Positions 46,634 to 56,629 are shown, counted from the stretch's first letter. The stretch: 64,000 nucleotides of DNA from Ceratothoa steindachneri (GCA_963969495.1 OZ018331.1:148682321-148746320); one strand, 5' to 3'. Numbers and translations are program-made. Notes: generated by a model not told the origin, from the sequence alone.

Positions 46634-47556
46634 CGAGGGGCGGTCAATAAGTTTTGCGAATCGGTAGGGCAAAACAGAGGAAGGGGGATGGCTGTTTGTG
46701 GGGGTGTTAGGACAAGTCAGGACCTGCAGCCGCACGCTCCTGCCTCGTCTATTTAAGAAGCAGTAGCTGATCGCAGATCGTCAGTCACAAATTTTTCAAT
46801 AATGGAGAAGGTTGAGCACCGCGCAGTGATCAAATTTTTCACCAAGGAAGGCAAGAATGCAAAAAGAGATCCATGAACGCATAGTTGCAGTGTACACCGA
46901 CACCGCCCCTTCCTATGCAACCATTGCTCGCTAGAATAGGGAGTTCCGCCATGGTCGTGAGTCCCTTGAAGATGAACCCCGTCCAGGACGCTCATCAGAC
47001 GTGACTAACGAGGACAATGTGACCCGTGTGGAGAGGATGATCCTCGAAAATCGCTGGGTGAAGGTCGAAGAAATCGAGCGAGAACTTGGAATATCACATG
47101 GAAGTGTTATCACCATCATCCACGACAATTTGGCCATGACCAAGGTCTCTGCCCGTTGGGTCCCTAGAAACCTCACGCCCCATGATCAACTTCAACGTCG
47201 TCAAAGTCCACAAGGCCAGAGTTGCACAAGCTGTCCTGCGCGACTGCGGATTCGAGGAGCTCAACCATTCCCCCTGCAGTCCAGATCTGGCCCCAAGCGA
47301 CTACTTTTTATTCCGCCAGTTCAAGACTGCACTGCGTGGACGCCGGTTTGGGGACGATGAAGATGTTTGTCTCGCCGTCCAGGAGTGGATTGAACAGCAG
47401 TCGGGAGATTTCTGGTTGTCGGGAATTCGAAGCCTCAGGGACAAGTGGCGCAAGTGCATTGAAGTTGAGGGTAGTTATATTGAAAAATAATAAAACACTT
47501 TTCCTCATATCTCATTTCCTTATATCCGAATTGCAAAACTTATTGACCGCCCCTCG
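46634..47556 (+). mobile_element. Mariner element, internally deleted
   Basis: 923-bp element with matching terminal inverted repeats: CGAGGGGCGGTCAATAAG plus TTTTGC at the left end (46634-46657) and its complement at the right end (47533-47556). It is flanked by TA on both sides (46632-46633 and 47557-47558), the normal mariner target duplication. Full-length mariners are around 1.3 kb, so roughly 0.4 kb is missing from the middle. It inserted just upstream of the left LTR of Gypsy2. Confidence 0.95.
46802..47490 (+). pseudogene. Mariner transposase with deleted catalytic core
   Basis: DDD-type mariner transposase. The start codon at 46802 opens MEKVEHRAVIKFFTKEGKNA, the N-terminal HTH. A frameshift near 46860 moves the next part (SYATIARWNREFRHGR-like, then SLEDEPRPGRSSDVTNED) to another frame, and 47001-47180 reads the second HTH, ELGISHGSVITIIHDNLAMT and KVSARWVPRNLTPHDQ. 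Immediately afterwards the sequence jumps to VHKARVAQAVLRDCGFEELN and SPCSPDLAPSDYFLFRQFKT, so the first two catalytic Asp residues are deleted; the third remains (SPDLAPSD, Asp codon 47298-47300). The C-terminus ends at the stop 47488-47490. It cannot be active but could be mobilised in trans. Confidence 0.92.
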
Positions 47557-47610
47557 TATGTCTTTCATTGTATTTAAAACCTTTTCTAGCAGTTGAACAT
47601 ACATAGCAGC

Positions 47611-47732
47611 TGAGAAATAGCTACTTCCCATTTTTCCCTGAGTCATCTCACTCCATTAGTGAGTTAAGGGTGCACCCATCATTCCAGATATTTTGTAATT
47701 GGTTGGAGAGTTTTGACGCGCATTATTGTATA

Positions 47733-47807
<75 letters not shown>

Positions 47808-48003
47808 TATTTTGGCTTTAGGTTGAGGGCTGTATTATAATTTGTGTAAATATTTGGGGTTTTATTATTTTGCCATATTTACGCTTTCTAAATTAAATTT
47901 AGAAAATAGACTCTCTCCTCAATACCCTCTCTTTGAACCACTGAGCAGACCTTGCCAGGGCGGCGGGAATTTTTGGCTGGGAATTTGCGATCCTGCCGCC
48001 ATA
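47611..48003 (+). repeat. Gypsy2 left LTR
   Basis: Starts TGAGAAATAGCTACTTCCCA and ends GATCCTGCCGCCATA. It matches the right LTR (60451-60689) through GGATATTTTGTAATTGGTTG-type text, GCGCATTATTGTATATAACT, AAATTAAATTTAGAAAATA and CTCTCTCCTCRATACCCTCT. It is about 150 bp longer than the right LTR because of an insertion at 47745-47889: a (TA)n run of ~65 bp (47736-47803) plus AT-rich sequence. A primer-binding-site candidate follows at once. Confidence 0.9.
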
Positions 48004-48009
48004 TATTTT

Positions 48010-48026
48010 TGGTGCCCGAAAAGGGA
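48010..48026 (+). promoter_or_regulatory. Candidate primer-binding site of Gypsy2
   Basis: TGGTGCCCGAAAAGGGA lies 6 bp after the left LTR. TGG complements the CCA end of tRNAs, and position and length fit a tRNA primer site. I cannot say which tRNA. Confidence 0.65.
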
Positions 48027-48077
48027 CTGCCCAGAAGGAGAGCAGTGAGAGCCTGTGTTTTGTTTTTTTTGTCCCTA

Positions 48078-48850
48078 ATGGAGGAGGAACAGATTGGGGC
48101 CATGAATGAAGGCATGAGTGAAAGTGAGAAAGAAGTGATTGAGAGTGAAAGTGATACTGAGGTTCATCAGAGTATATTGATCAGAGAAGTGCCAAAGTTA
48201 AGTAAGTATAGAGTAGAAGGAACAAAAGAAGTGAAAGTGTTTTTGAAAGAGTATGAAAGTTATTTTAAGGAAAATTTGGAGAGAATAATAGGTTTTGGGT
48301 GAAAGAGTTGTGCGAGTTTCTGGATGGGTGTATGAAAGATTTTTACTAGACGATTATGAGAGTGGGTGAGCCTAAGTGGGAGGTTATGAAAGGGAGAATG
48401 ATAGAGCACTGTAAGAGGATGAAGACAAGTGTGAAATATAAGAAAACAAATGGGTTTGAAGAAGCGAGAATGGGTAAGAATGAGGATGTGAATTCATATA
48501 CACATTGCTTAGAGTACTTGGTGCAAATGAGATTTGGAGATGACGGAATAAATGGGAATAAGGAGCTGATGAAGAAGTTTTTAAATACGTTTCTGAATGA
48601 AGTGAGTGAGAATGTGATGTATAAGAGGAAAGAGAAGATGAAATGGGCTGGTGAAAGATTGCTATGGAAGGATGTACTGGAGATGTTAGAGGGTCGTGAA
48701 TTTGAGGATTATGGAAGGAAGGCCTCGATTCACATTGTGTGCAACTCAAGTAGAAGTAATTGCCCCAGTTCCGGTCATATCGGGGCACGTTGACAGAGAA
48801 CCCGATCGAGGTGATGATGAGATTTTTGGAGAATTATTACGGGCAGAATG
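48078..48850 (+). pseudogene. gag: Gypsy2 gag, capsid part
   Basis: Gag of the Gypsy2 element. The ATG at 48078 gives an acidic N-terminus (MEEEQIGAMNEGMSESEKEV) followed by VPKLSKYRVEGTKEVKVFLK and EYESYFKENL, a capsid-like start. A frameshift at about 48270-48302 and another near 48345 break it. 48356-48793 continues with EPKWEVMKGRMIEHCKRMKT, EDVNSYTHCLEYLVQMRFGD and a helical KKFLNTFLNEVSENVMYKRK segment, as expected for a Ty3/gypsy capsid. The nucleocapsid follows in another frame. Confidence 0.8.
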
Positions 48851-48901
48851 AACAGTAGCGTATGTATGTTGGCCGCAAACTGAGAGGGAATAAAAGTAGG
48901 A

Positions 48902-49363
48902 GTGAGAGTCAGAATGGTTGGAAGTGGTCGCACGAATGGTAGGAATGACAGTAGATCTAGAATGAATGAGCCTAGGTGTCTGAGGTGCAAGGAAGTTGGG
49001 CACATGAGGGCTGACTGTCACTGGTCACAAGGAAGTTGCTTTGGCTGTGGGCAAATGGGGCACATGATAAAAGAGTGTAGTCATGCGAGAGAAAGAGCGT
49101 GTTATGGATGTGGAAGAATGGGCCACTTGGCACAAGATTGCAGGGAAGGTGGTCAAGTGAATATGAGTGGACCTGGAGTGTGTGGTAATTGTGGGCAGAT
49201 AGGGCATTATGCCAGGATGTGTGCCAGTCCAAGAACTACCTGTGGTAAATGTGGAATGGTAGGTCATGCAACAAGGTTGTGTAGGACTGGTGAAAGATGC
49301 ATGAACGAAAGAATAGATGGGAATGATGCGAGTAATCAAGATGATACGACTCAGGGAAACTAA
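48902..49363 (+). CDS. Gypsy2 nucleocapsid with five CCHC zinc knuckles
   Basis: The open frame of 153 residues contains five perfect CX2CX4HX4C knuckles at residues 26-39 (CLRCKEVGHMRADC), 46-59 (CFGCGQMGHMIKEC), 67-80 (CYGCGRMGHLAQDC), 94-107 (CGNCGQIGHYARMC) and 114-127 (CGKCGMVGHATRLC). This is the RNA-binding, packaging end of Gag. Ty3/gypsy Gag proteins usually have one or two knuckles, so five is unusual and resembles cellular CNBP-type proteins. The frame is intact here although the capsid upstream is shifted. Basic, Arg/Asn-rich N-terminus; acidic tail (NDASNQDDTTQ) before the protease. Confidence 0.9.
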   Translation: MRVRMVGSGRTNGRNDSRSRMNEPRCLRCKEVGHMRADCHWSQGSCFGCGQMGHMIKECSHARERACYGCGRMGHLAQDCREGGQVNMSGPGVCGNCGQIGHYARMCASPRTTCGKCGMVGHATRLCRTGERCMNERIDGNDASNQDDTTQGN

Positions 49364-49489
49364 GGAATGAGAGGGTTCCTTCTGGGGAATTCTCTAGAGT
49401 GCATGTGATGAATGTGAGAAAAGGATTGTCAAATTGTGGAGTGAATTGGGGTCAGAGAGTGAATAGGTGTTAAAATTAAGTGTGGAGAA

Positions 49490-49864
49490 CGAGAAGTAAG
49501 TGCATTGATTGATACAGGATATAAGGTGAATGTGGTGTACTATGAAGCATTTGTAGGAATGAAAGTAAGTGAAGTTAAGGATTGTGGATATCATTTGACT
49601 GGATTAGGTGAACAGGATGTGCCAATTGTTGCAAGTTTTAGAGTGTGTGTTTTGATTGCCTGTGTCCGGATGAATGAAGATGAATTTCGTGTAGTAGAAG
49701 GTGCAAACAAGAAGTATGACATGCTATTAGGTTATAAGTTTTTGAAAGCGAATGGTATCATGATTCACCCTGATTTAGAGATGACTGAATGTAATAAGAA
49801 TGGAAGTATGAAGTGTCAATGGTATGTGGATCCAGATGGAAGTGTGAGAGTGAACATCATGTAA
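49490..49864 (+). pseudogene. Gypsy2 retropepsin 1
   Basis: Aspartic protease between nucleocapsid and RT, the normal gypsy position. Upstream in the same frame is an SALIDTG-type strand: visible are LIDTGYKVNVVYYEAFVGM with the catalytic Asp codon at 49511-49513, then CGYHLTGLGEQDVPIVASF, and the C-terminal block KKYDMLLGYKFLKANGIMIH (the LLGxxFL signature). DTG is intact. The frame ends at 49864 with a stop, so the link to RT is broken. Its sequence differs from the second retropepsin-like domain downstream. Confidence 0.85.
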
Positions 49865-50039
49865 GGTCTGGAGGTATATGTGATTGAGAGTGTGCCTGTC
49901 AAGCAGAATGAAACTGTGTGTAAGGATTGGATGGAATTGAGGCGAGTTGTGCATGTGTTTGATGGTATAATTGATATGAACGCTCCACATGTCTGTATAC
50001 AAGTTTGGCCGGATCTGAAAAGGAAGTCTTAGAGGAGTG

Positions 50040-51134
50040 CAAGTACGAGATAAATTGGGTGTGTTAAATACAGTGGTGAATATGGAGAATGATACGCATG
50101 TGGTGAATGCAAGTGTGTTTTCTGTGAGTGTAACGTCGAATGTTTGGAAGTATGAAGATTTGATTGAGCAAGTGAAATTGGAAGAAAAGTTTAGTGAATG
50201 TGAGAAGCAAAAAGTTTACAGGATGTTGTGGAATAGGAGAGATGCCTTGAGTCAAGGGAATGAGGACTTTGGCAATGCTCGCTTGCCTGAGTTCAAAATA
50301 ATTTTGAGCGACGATACACCAATTTATCAAAGGCCTCATCATTCTCCCCCCCCCTGGCTCAAGAGATTGAGGAACTAGAGAGAATTGGTGTGATTGAGCC
50401 GAGTGTGAGTGCCTGGAATAGTCCAATTGTACCTATATGAAAGCCAGATGGACGTTTGTGACTGTGTATGGACTATAGAAAAGTGAATGAACAAATGTTG
50501 AAAGACAAGTTTCCTATGAGTGTTGTGTCTGAATGTGTGTACAGTATATATGGAATGAAAGTATTTTCTAAGATGGATATGGTACGTGGTTACTACCAGA
50601 TGCCTGTGGCTGAAGAGAGTAGGCCTATTACGGCATTCTCCACCTCAAAGCGCCATTATCAGTTTAGAAACCTGAGCTTTGGGTTGGTGAATGCCAGGCT
50701 GCTTTTCAGCATGCTATGAATGTAGAGTTGAGTGGTTTCCATGTAAGAATGTACGAGTGTTTTTGAATGATATTTTGATGATGAATGAGAACATGAAAGA
50801 ACATATGACCTTGGTGAATGATGTTTTAAGAAAGTTGGAAGAGGCTGGAGTGAAAGTGAAGTTGTCTAAATGTGTATGGTTTGCTAGTGAAGTTGAGTTT
50901 TGGGGACATAAGGTGAGTGCGGCTGGATTGTGTAAATCGGAGAAGTTCGTGGAAAAGGTTAGGAATTTCCCTAAGCCAACCAGAGTGAGAGAGTTGCATG
51001 GATTTCTTGGTTTAGTTGAGTTTGGAAGAAAGTTTATGAAAGATTGTTCGGGTGTGATGAAACCGTTGAGTGTATCGACTGGGAAAAAGAAGAGTATTGT
51101 GATTAAGTGGAATGACTATGAATGCGGCATTTGA
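50040..51134 (+). pseudogene. Gypsy2 reverse transcriptase, YxDD changed
   Basis: RT of Gypsy2. The frame 50037-50378 has LSQGNEDFGNARLPEFKIIL and DDTPIYQRPHHSPPP; after a shift come ELERIGVIEPSVSAWNSPIV and, from 50468, MDYRKVNEQMLKDKFPM, FSKMDMVRGYYQMPVAEESR (first catalytic Asp intact), PITAFSTSKRHYQFRNLSFG. After another shift the active-site strand reads VRVFLNDILMMNE (50751-50789): the YLDD expected here is FLND, with Asn at 50766-50768. The connection has EFWGHKVSAAGLCKSEKFVE and FPKPTRVRELHGFLGLVEFG. Frameshifts at about 50378, 50455 and 50700. Confidence 0.88.
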
Positions 51135-51600
51135 AAAGTTAAAAGCAGAAGTTGCAAAAGATGTGGAACTTGCGTATCCAGCTTATGGAACAAATGCAGG
51201 AATGCTTGAAGTGTATATGGATGCAAGTGGTCATTCGATGGGTAGATGTTTGATGCAAGATCAAGTTGTGAATGGAGTTGAAAGAAAGCGAGTAATTGCA
51301 TATGTTTCCAAGGCGTTTAGTGTGGCAGAGCGCGCATATTTGATGATTGAAAGAGAGTTGGCTGCGTTAAGATTCTGTCTCAAGTCGTTACGACCATTTC
51401 TGTATGGAGTACAGTTTGTAGTGAGAACAGATCACCAGCCACTAGTGTATTTGCAGCGTATGAGGTTAGTTTTGATAGTAGGATTGCAAGGACGATAGAA
51501 GATTTGAACGATTTTGATTTTGTGGTTGAGTATTTGCCAGGTGAAAGGAATGTGATTGCTGATTTGATGTCATGTTTGCCATGTAGTTTGAATGAGAGCG
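51112..51600 (+). pseudogene. Gypsy2 RNase H
   Basis: RNase H directly after RT. 51112-51498 reads AAFEKLKAEVAKDVELAYPA, LEVYMDASGHSMGRCLMQDQ (catalytic DAS strand), KRVIAYVSKAFSVAERAYLM with IERELAALRF (catalytic Glu) and VVRTDHQPLVYLQRM (the TDHQPL block). A shift near 51470 moves the last part to another frame: SRIARTIEDLNDFDFVVEYL, PGERNVIADLMSCLP (the N-xxADxLSR block). All catalytic positions are retained. The OTU-like domain follows within about 40 bp. Confidence 0.9.
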
Positions 51601-51630
51601 AGACTGTAAGCAGGTGTAGTTGTTGGAAGG

Positions 51631-52090
51631 AAATGTAAAGGTGGAGGTGATTCTATGTTTGAAAGTGTGTTGTATGGTTTACGAGACGATGAAAGATGGA
51701 TTGCTTGAGAAGGTGCCAGAAAGTGTGAATGGGTTACGAAAGGCAGTTATGAAAAAGTGTATAAAAGACCAAAGCAATTGGGAATGGAAATTTCAAGTAG
51801 GTTAAGAAAAGAGTTGAGAAGTATGTGTATGCCAGGAGTGATGATGTTTCAGGAAGTGTTAGCGATAGTGAGTAAGCTGTTTGGCGTGAGGATATATATA
51901 TGCATTATGGTGTGGAGAAGCCAGTGATGTATCATGGTAAAGGTGTAGACCAAGTGAATGGGTGTGAGTTGCATCTGCAATGTTTGAGTGGTGTGCATTA
52001 TAATTGGTTAATTGAGAAGAAGAATTATGTAAGAAGAGAGATGATTACGTTTGCCAAGGAATTGTTCCCATTAGAGGAGATGAAGGTTTA
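51631..52090 (+). pseudogene. OTU-like cysteine protease domain within Gypsy2 pol
   Basis: Between RNase H and integrase lies a region with the block order of OTU-family cysteine proteases (deubiquitinases and viral/retroelement relatives). First block (51631-51700): KCKGGGDSMFESVLYGLRDD, where the G-D-x-x-F signature normally has the nucleophile Cys; here that position is Ser (TCT, 51652-51654). Then ESVNGLRKAVMKKCIKDQ, the LR helix. Then MMFQEVLAIVSKLFGVRIYI, the helix-strand block, and, after a shift, MHYGVEKPVMYHGKGVD and ELHLQCLSGVHYNWLIE with the His-Tyr-Asn end that carries the catalytic His. Three frames are needed to read it. Identification rests on motif order alone; I rate it good but untested. 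Confidence 0.68.
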
Positions 52091-52102
52091 GATGCTGCAG
52101 AA

Positions 52103-52285
52103 GTGTTTGATCAACAGACCGAAGTGTTGAATGTAATGTGTGAGCATGGACTTGAAGAGAGAGTGCAAGTAACCTTGACTATGAATGGGAAGAGCTATTG
52201 TGGAATGATTGACACAGGTGTGCAGATTTCCTTGGTGAATACAAAAGTTGTGCGTGATGCTGACAATATGAATTGGAATGTTTCT
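52103..52285 (+). pseudogene. Second retropepsin-like domain of Gypsy2, N-terminal half
   Basis: The open frame reads RVQVTLTMNGKSYCGMIDTG, then VQISLVNTKVVRDADNMNW. The strand before DTG, the DTG itself (Asp codon 52211-52213) and the following VNTKV strand are typical of the first half of a retropepsin. The frame is cut at about 52286 by the 3' tail of CR1-B. The second half reappears at 57800-58140, on the other side of that insertion. Its place after RNase H and the OTU-like domain is unusual, because retropepsin 1 already lies before RT. Confidence 0.7.
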
Positions 52286-52619
52286 AAACATAACATAACA
52301 TAATTTCACGGATGACAAAAGCCACAAGGGCCTATCAAAGGTGATCCGCATCTGTCAAAACCCCCCCACAAAAAGCACCATCACCAGGGGAAGACAAAAT
52401 CAAAGTCCCCCAAAATATAATATAACAGATGACAAAAGCCACAAGGGCTCATCATAGGTCATCCGAGACAAACCGCCTCTTTTTTAAGGCACCCAAACTC
52501 CCAGGAAAACTAGATCCAGAGGATTGCATCCAGAAACAAGGGTATCACCAATCAAGGCTTGTCAAGAACTAAATCATGCAGCTATAGAAAAATACAAACA
52601 ATATTAATATATACAAAAC

Positions 52620-55401
52620 TTAGGAACCATCACAACCTTCCCTTCCCATAAACTCATCCAACCTACTCTTAAATACATTTAGATTTGGACTACCTACTAC
52701 CCTCTGCGGCAATTTGTTCCAGAAGTCTACCACTCTATTGGTGAAAAAATATTTCCTTAAATCCAACCTACACCCTTGCTTTTTAATTTTCAAGTGGTGA
52801 CCTCTAGTCCGATTTCCATCATCTAACTCAAAAAACTTGCTAACATCCAATTTATCTATCCCCCAAAAAATTTTAAACAGCTCAATCATATCCCCTCTTA
52901 CACACCTCCTTTTGAATGAGAACATATTTAATACCCTCAGTCTATCTATATATTCAAGGTGCCTCAGGGAAGGAATAATCTTTGTTGCCCACCGTTGCAC
53001 TGACTCACGAAGGTTAATATCGTGTCTAAAATGTGGGGACCATGTCTGTGTGCAGTACTCTAGAAGAGGCCTAACATAAGAGTTATAGAGTTTAAGAATA
53101 ACCTCCTTACTTTTGTAAATGACATTTCTCTTAATGAAACCCTGCACTCTATTTACCCTATTTCTTGCTTCAATACACTGCTTAGAAAACCTTAATGACT
53201 TATCTATTACTACTCCTAGATCTTTCTCATCCTTTACTGAGCTCAACCAATGCCCATCCATTTCATAGTTAAATTCTCTATTATCTTTTCCCATGTTAAT
53301 AACTTTGCACTTATCAAGGTTGAAAGTCATTTGCCACTTATGTGCCCAGGATAACGATTTATTTAAATCCCCCTGCACTTTAAAATATCATCAATATCTT
53401 TAACTACAGCTGCTAATTTGGTATCATCCGCAAAAATTGACACTTTATTATTAACTGCCTCCCCAAGATCGTTTATATAGATGACAAATAATAATGGAGC
53501 GAGAACTGATCCCTGAGGAACCTCACTGATAACATCCCTCCACTCTGACTTTACAACATTTAGCACTACCCTTTGCTTCCTCTCTTTCAGCCACTCAGCT
53601 ATCCAATTTGAAACCCCCCCACATACATTTTTAATTTATGAACTAGTCTCCTATGTGGTACCTTATCAAATGCTTTACTAAAATCTAAGTAAATTATATC
53701 TACATTCTCTCCCTTATCTACTTGATCTGTTACAAACTCCAGAAAGTCTAGTAAATTAGTCAAACATGATCTACCTGATCTAAACCCATGCTGAGCATCG
53801 CTGATTAACCCCTCCCTCTAAAGATCTTGGCAAATGCCTTTTTTAACTATTTTCTCAAGAATTTTACAGACTACAGGAGTTAGGCTAACCGGTCAAAAGT
53901 TATTTGGATCCTCTTTACTACCCTTCTTAAAAATGGGGACTACATTCGTTCTCTTCCAATCATCGGGTATTTCTCCATATTCCAGTGACCTAGTATACTT
54001 CTCCAGATTTTTTATTTTTTTTATTTTATAGAGCCCATCTGGCAACTGCCCACTTGGGCATAAGTCGCCGAAAAACACGACAGCCTAGAACTAGGCTACT
54101 TTAAAATGAAAATATGAAAACATAACAATGATAAAAATGTGAAAAACTTAACAATTAGGAAGAAATCTCCCTCACCTCTGTGCAGGAGAGTGCAACCTAC
54201 AAACAAAACAAAAACAAACGAAAAAAGAAAAAAGAACCTTAAATAATGGGCAGAAGCCCGGCCTCCCCCCAAAAGTCAACAAGTCCACGAGTCAATGTTC
54301 ACGAATCCGTCCCGAGTACAAGGGACAGGCGGTAGCGACCCCACCCATCCCGGTACTGGGACAGGTATTGTGCGTGAAGATCACCCAGACTGCAACATTC
54401 AACAAGAATGTGCCGAACAGTCTGGGGGACAACACAGTCGTTGCAATAGGGCGCAGGCGAGCGCTGCATCAAATAGCAATGCGTCACACGAGTGTGTCCG
54501 ATTTGGAGATGACAGAAAGCAACCTGAAGCCGCTGCGGCATTGGGGGATAGGTCCATGGGAACAGTCACGGCGCAATGGCACGCAACTTTAAGTTCCCTT
54601 CAACTGTCTCCCATCTTCTTTGCCAAGCAGTCTGAAGAGCTGTCTGTATTCCTGCCATGTACTCGGTGTGAGGAAGAGCGAAACGCTGGTCCGGTCGCAG
54701 AGTCCTCGCAGACTCTTTGGCGCCCTCATTCCCCGTAATTCCTACATGTCCAGGAACCCAGCAGAAGATAATCTCGACATCTGCCCGGGTCGCCAAAACC
54801 GTGGCGTCACGGATATCGCTAACCAGGGGATGCGGAGATTCCAATGCCCCGAGAGCACTCAGGGCGCTTTGTGAGTCGCTATAGATCACAATCCGGTCTC
54901 TGAACTGGGCACATCGCGTAATCTCCTGCACCGAGTGGTGTATTACCACCAGCTCGGCCATGAAGACAGACGCAGCGCCTGGCAGAGCCCCGCTGACTTC
55001 AAACAGAGGGGATACGACATGGAAGCCGACCCCTACAACTTCTCCAGAGCTATTGAGATACTTTCTACCCCTTCTTTAAGTATCCTAGAATGAATATTAT
55101 CAGGGCCGGAGGCCTTGGTAGTATCTAACTCATCTATTAGTTCTTTTATCGTCCTCCAATCCACACTAATGGTAGTAAACACCTCTTTCCCTGACCCATG
55201 AGTACTATACATAAGACTATTTAGTTTCTCCTTTGTAAATACTGATGAAAAATGACCATTTAGTACCTCAACTATTTCCTCATCAGTTTCTCTCACAACC
55301 CCTTCATATTTGATAGGCCCTATTTTAACTCTGCCAGACTTATTATTAATTTTATAGTAACTAAAGAACTTTCTAGGATCTTTGTTGCTATCCTGAGCTA
55401 A
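52620..55401 (-). pseudogene. CR1-B ORF2: reverse transcriptase (interrupted)
   Basis: RT reading leftwards, with the I-type insertion at 54009-55037 removed from consideration. 55296-55048: EEIVEVLNGHFSSVFTKEKL and TTKASGPDNIHSRILKEGVE; beyond the insertion, YTRSLEYGEIPDDWKRTNVV and PIFKKGSKEDPNN, a stop, DAQHGFRSGRSCLTNLLDFL, IIYLDFSKAFDKVPHRRLVH. A shift in a G-run near 53610 and another near 53575, then 53566-53363: EVPQGSVLAPLLFVIYINDL and IFADDTKLAAV, FADD intact at 53423-53434. A further shift, then 53378-52620: NLDKCKVINMG, KDEKDLGVVIDKSLRFSKQC, VRPLLEYCTQTWSPHFRHDI, RCVRGDMIELFKIFWGIDKL. The same shifts occur in CR1-C. Confidence 0.92.
54009..55037 (-). mobile_element. I/R1-type element copy 2, 5'-truncated, with target duplication
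   Basis: Minus-strand copy of the 22-29 kb element, cut back to the RNase H region. Left edge: a T-rich tail complement (54007-54035), then GAGCCCATCTGGCAACTG and CTAGGCTACTTTAAAAT, the shared 3' UTR. It encodes 54961-54566 (AELVVIHHSVQEITRCAQFR, VIYSDSQSALSALGALESPH, IIFCWVPGHVGITGNEGAKE) and the Cys/His tail 54541-54299. The 11-bp duplication ACTTCTCCAGA flanks it at 53998-54008 and 55038-55048. The near-empty site is seen in CR1-C at about 62716-62731. Copy 2 reads RNase H in one frame where copy 1 is broken. Confidence 0.95.
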
Positions 55402-56520
55402 TTAAATTCCTGACACCCTTTTGTTCTTCTTTATAATCTTATTTAACTCATTCCTAGCCACTCTATAATCACTTAAATTTTGAATATTATTTTCTACCTG
55501 TAATTTTTTATATGCCCTTTTCTTCTCTGAAATTTTTCTAGCTATCTCCTGATTCCACCATAATGGTTTCCTACTTTTGTTCCTAATGGCCTTCATTGGA
55601 AAACATTGTTCTTGGACTACATTTATTATATGCTTGAAAGTATCCCACATCCCATAAGCATTTTTACCTCTGAATTCTACATCCCAGTCTACAAAATTTA
55701 GCAAGCTTCGGAGTTTTACATAATCTCCCTTATGAAAATTTGGAACTTTTACAGCATTCTTGGTTATTTTACCCTTCTCAATTCCCAAGTTAAAACAAAC
55801 TATCTGATGGTCACTATTTCCCAATGCTTCCCCAACAGTCAATTTTTGAACTAAATGATCACTGTTAGAAAGTACTAAATCTAATATATTGTCCCCCCTC
55901 GTTGGCTCATTAACAAATTGATTCAAAAAATTATCCTCAAAGCATTCTATGAACCTGCCACTTGTTCTATCCCTACCTATCATATTTTCCCAGTCCACAG
56001 AGTTTGAGCAAGTCCCCAATAATAACTGCATCTATTTCACATCCCTTACTTATTTCCCAATCATTAGTTCATCCATATCATCAGTCTACCCAGGTGGCCT
56101 GTAAAAAGCTCCCAAATGCACCATTCTATTTTTACTGAACCTAATATCTATCCAAAGTGACTCAACTCCATCCTGCTTTATTGAAGTATTTAAACTTGAA
56201 ACAATGTTGTTTTTTATATAGATAATTATTCCTCCACCAATCCTACTTGTTGTTTGACTAATGTACATATTATAGCTCTGTAAATCAAATTCACTTATAG
56301 TGTCACTAAATTCTACTTCATTAACCCATGATTCAGTAACACATAATATATCTATATCCTCATTGCTAATATAACTAAATAGCTCATCCTTCTTGTTTCT
56401 AAGACTACGAGCATTTGTATAGAAACAATTTAACCCCCCTATCACTGAAGCACCTCTTGAAACTTGAATGACCTCACCTCTATCGCCTTGGAACCTATTT
56501 CTGTTATCTGCCAAGTCCAT
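55402..56520 (-). pseudogene. CR1-B ORF2: endonuclease and linker
   Basis: AP endonuclease, reading leftwards. 56520-56086: NCFYTNARSLRNKKDELFSY, DIDILCVTESWVNEVEFSD, SRIGGGIIIYIKNNIVSSLN, WIDIRFSKNRMVHLGAFYRP. A shift near 56040 (the GDFN segment falls in another frame), then 56031-55402: NSVDWENMIGRDRTSGRFIE, PTRGDNILDLVLSNSDHLVQ, LGNSDHQIVCFNLGIEK (the SDH motif), and the linker with SRKPLWWNQEIARKISEKKR. In CR1-C the corresponding first shift is absent, giving a continuous IGDFNLNSVDW. Confidence 0.92.
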
Positions 56521-56629
56521 TCTACTTTCAGTACTAAGATGTCCTCTCGTAATTCCCTGACCACTATTAGTATCTAGTTTCCCGCCCGCAAAGACCTAAT
56601 AACACGATCATACTCCTCCCACAACACAT

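Noticed and set aside
48384..49339. Minus-strand Ser/His/Thr-rich frames across the Gypsy2 gag
   Set aside because: Mirror frames caused by the strong C-poor skew of the coding strand.
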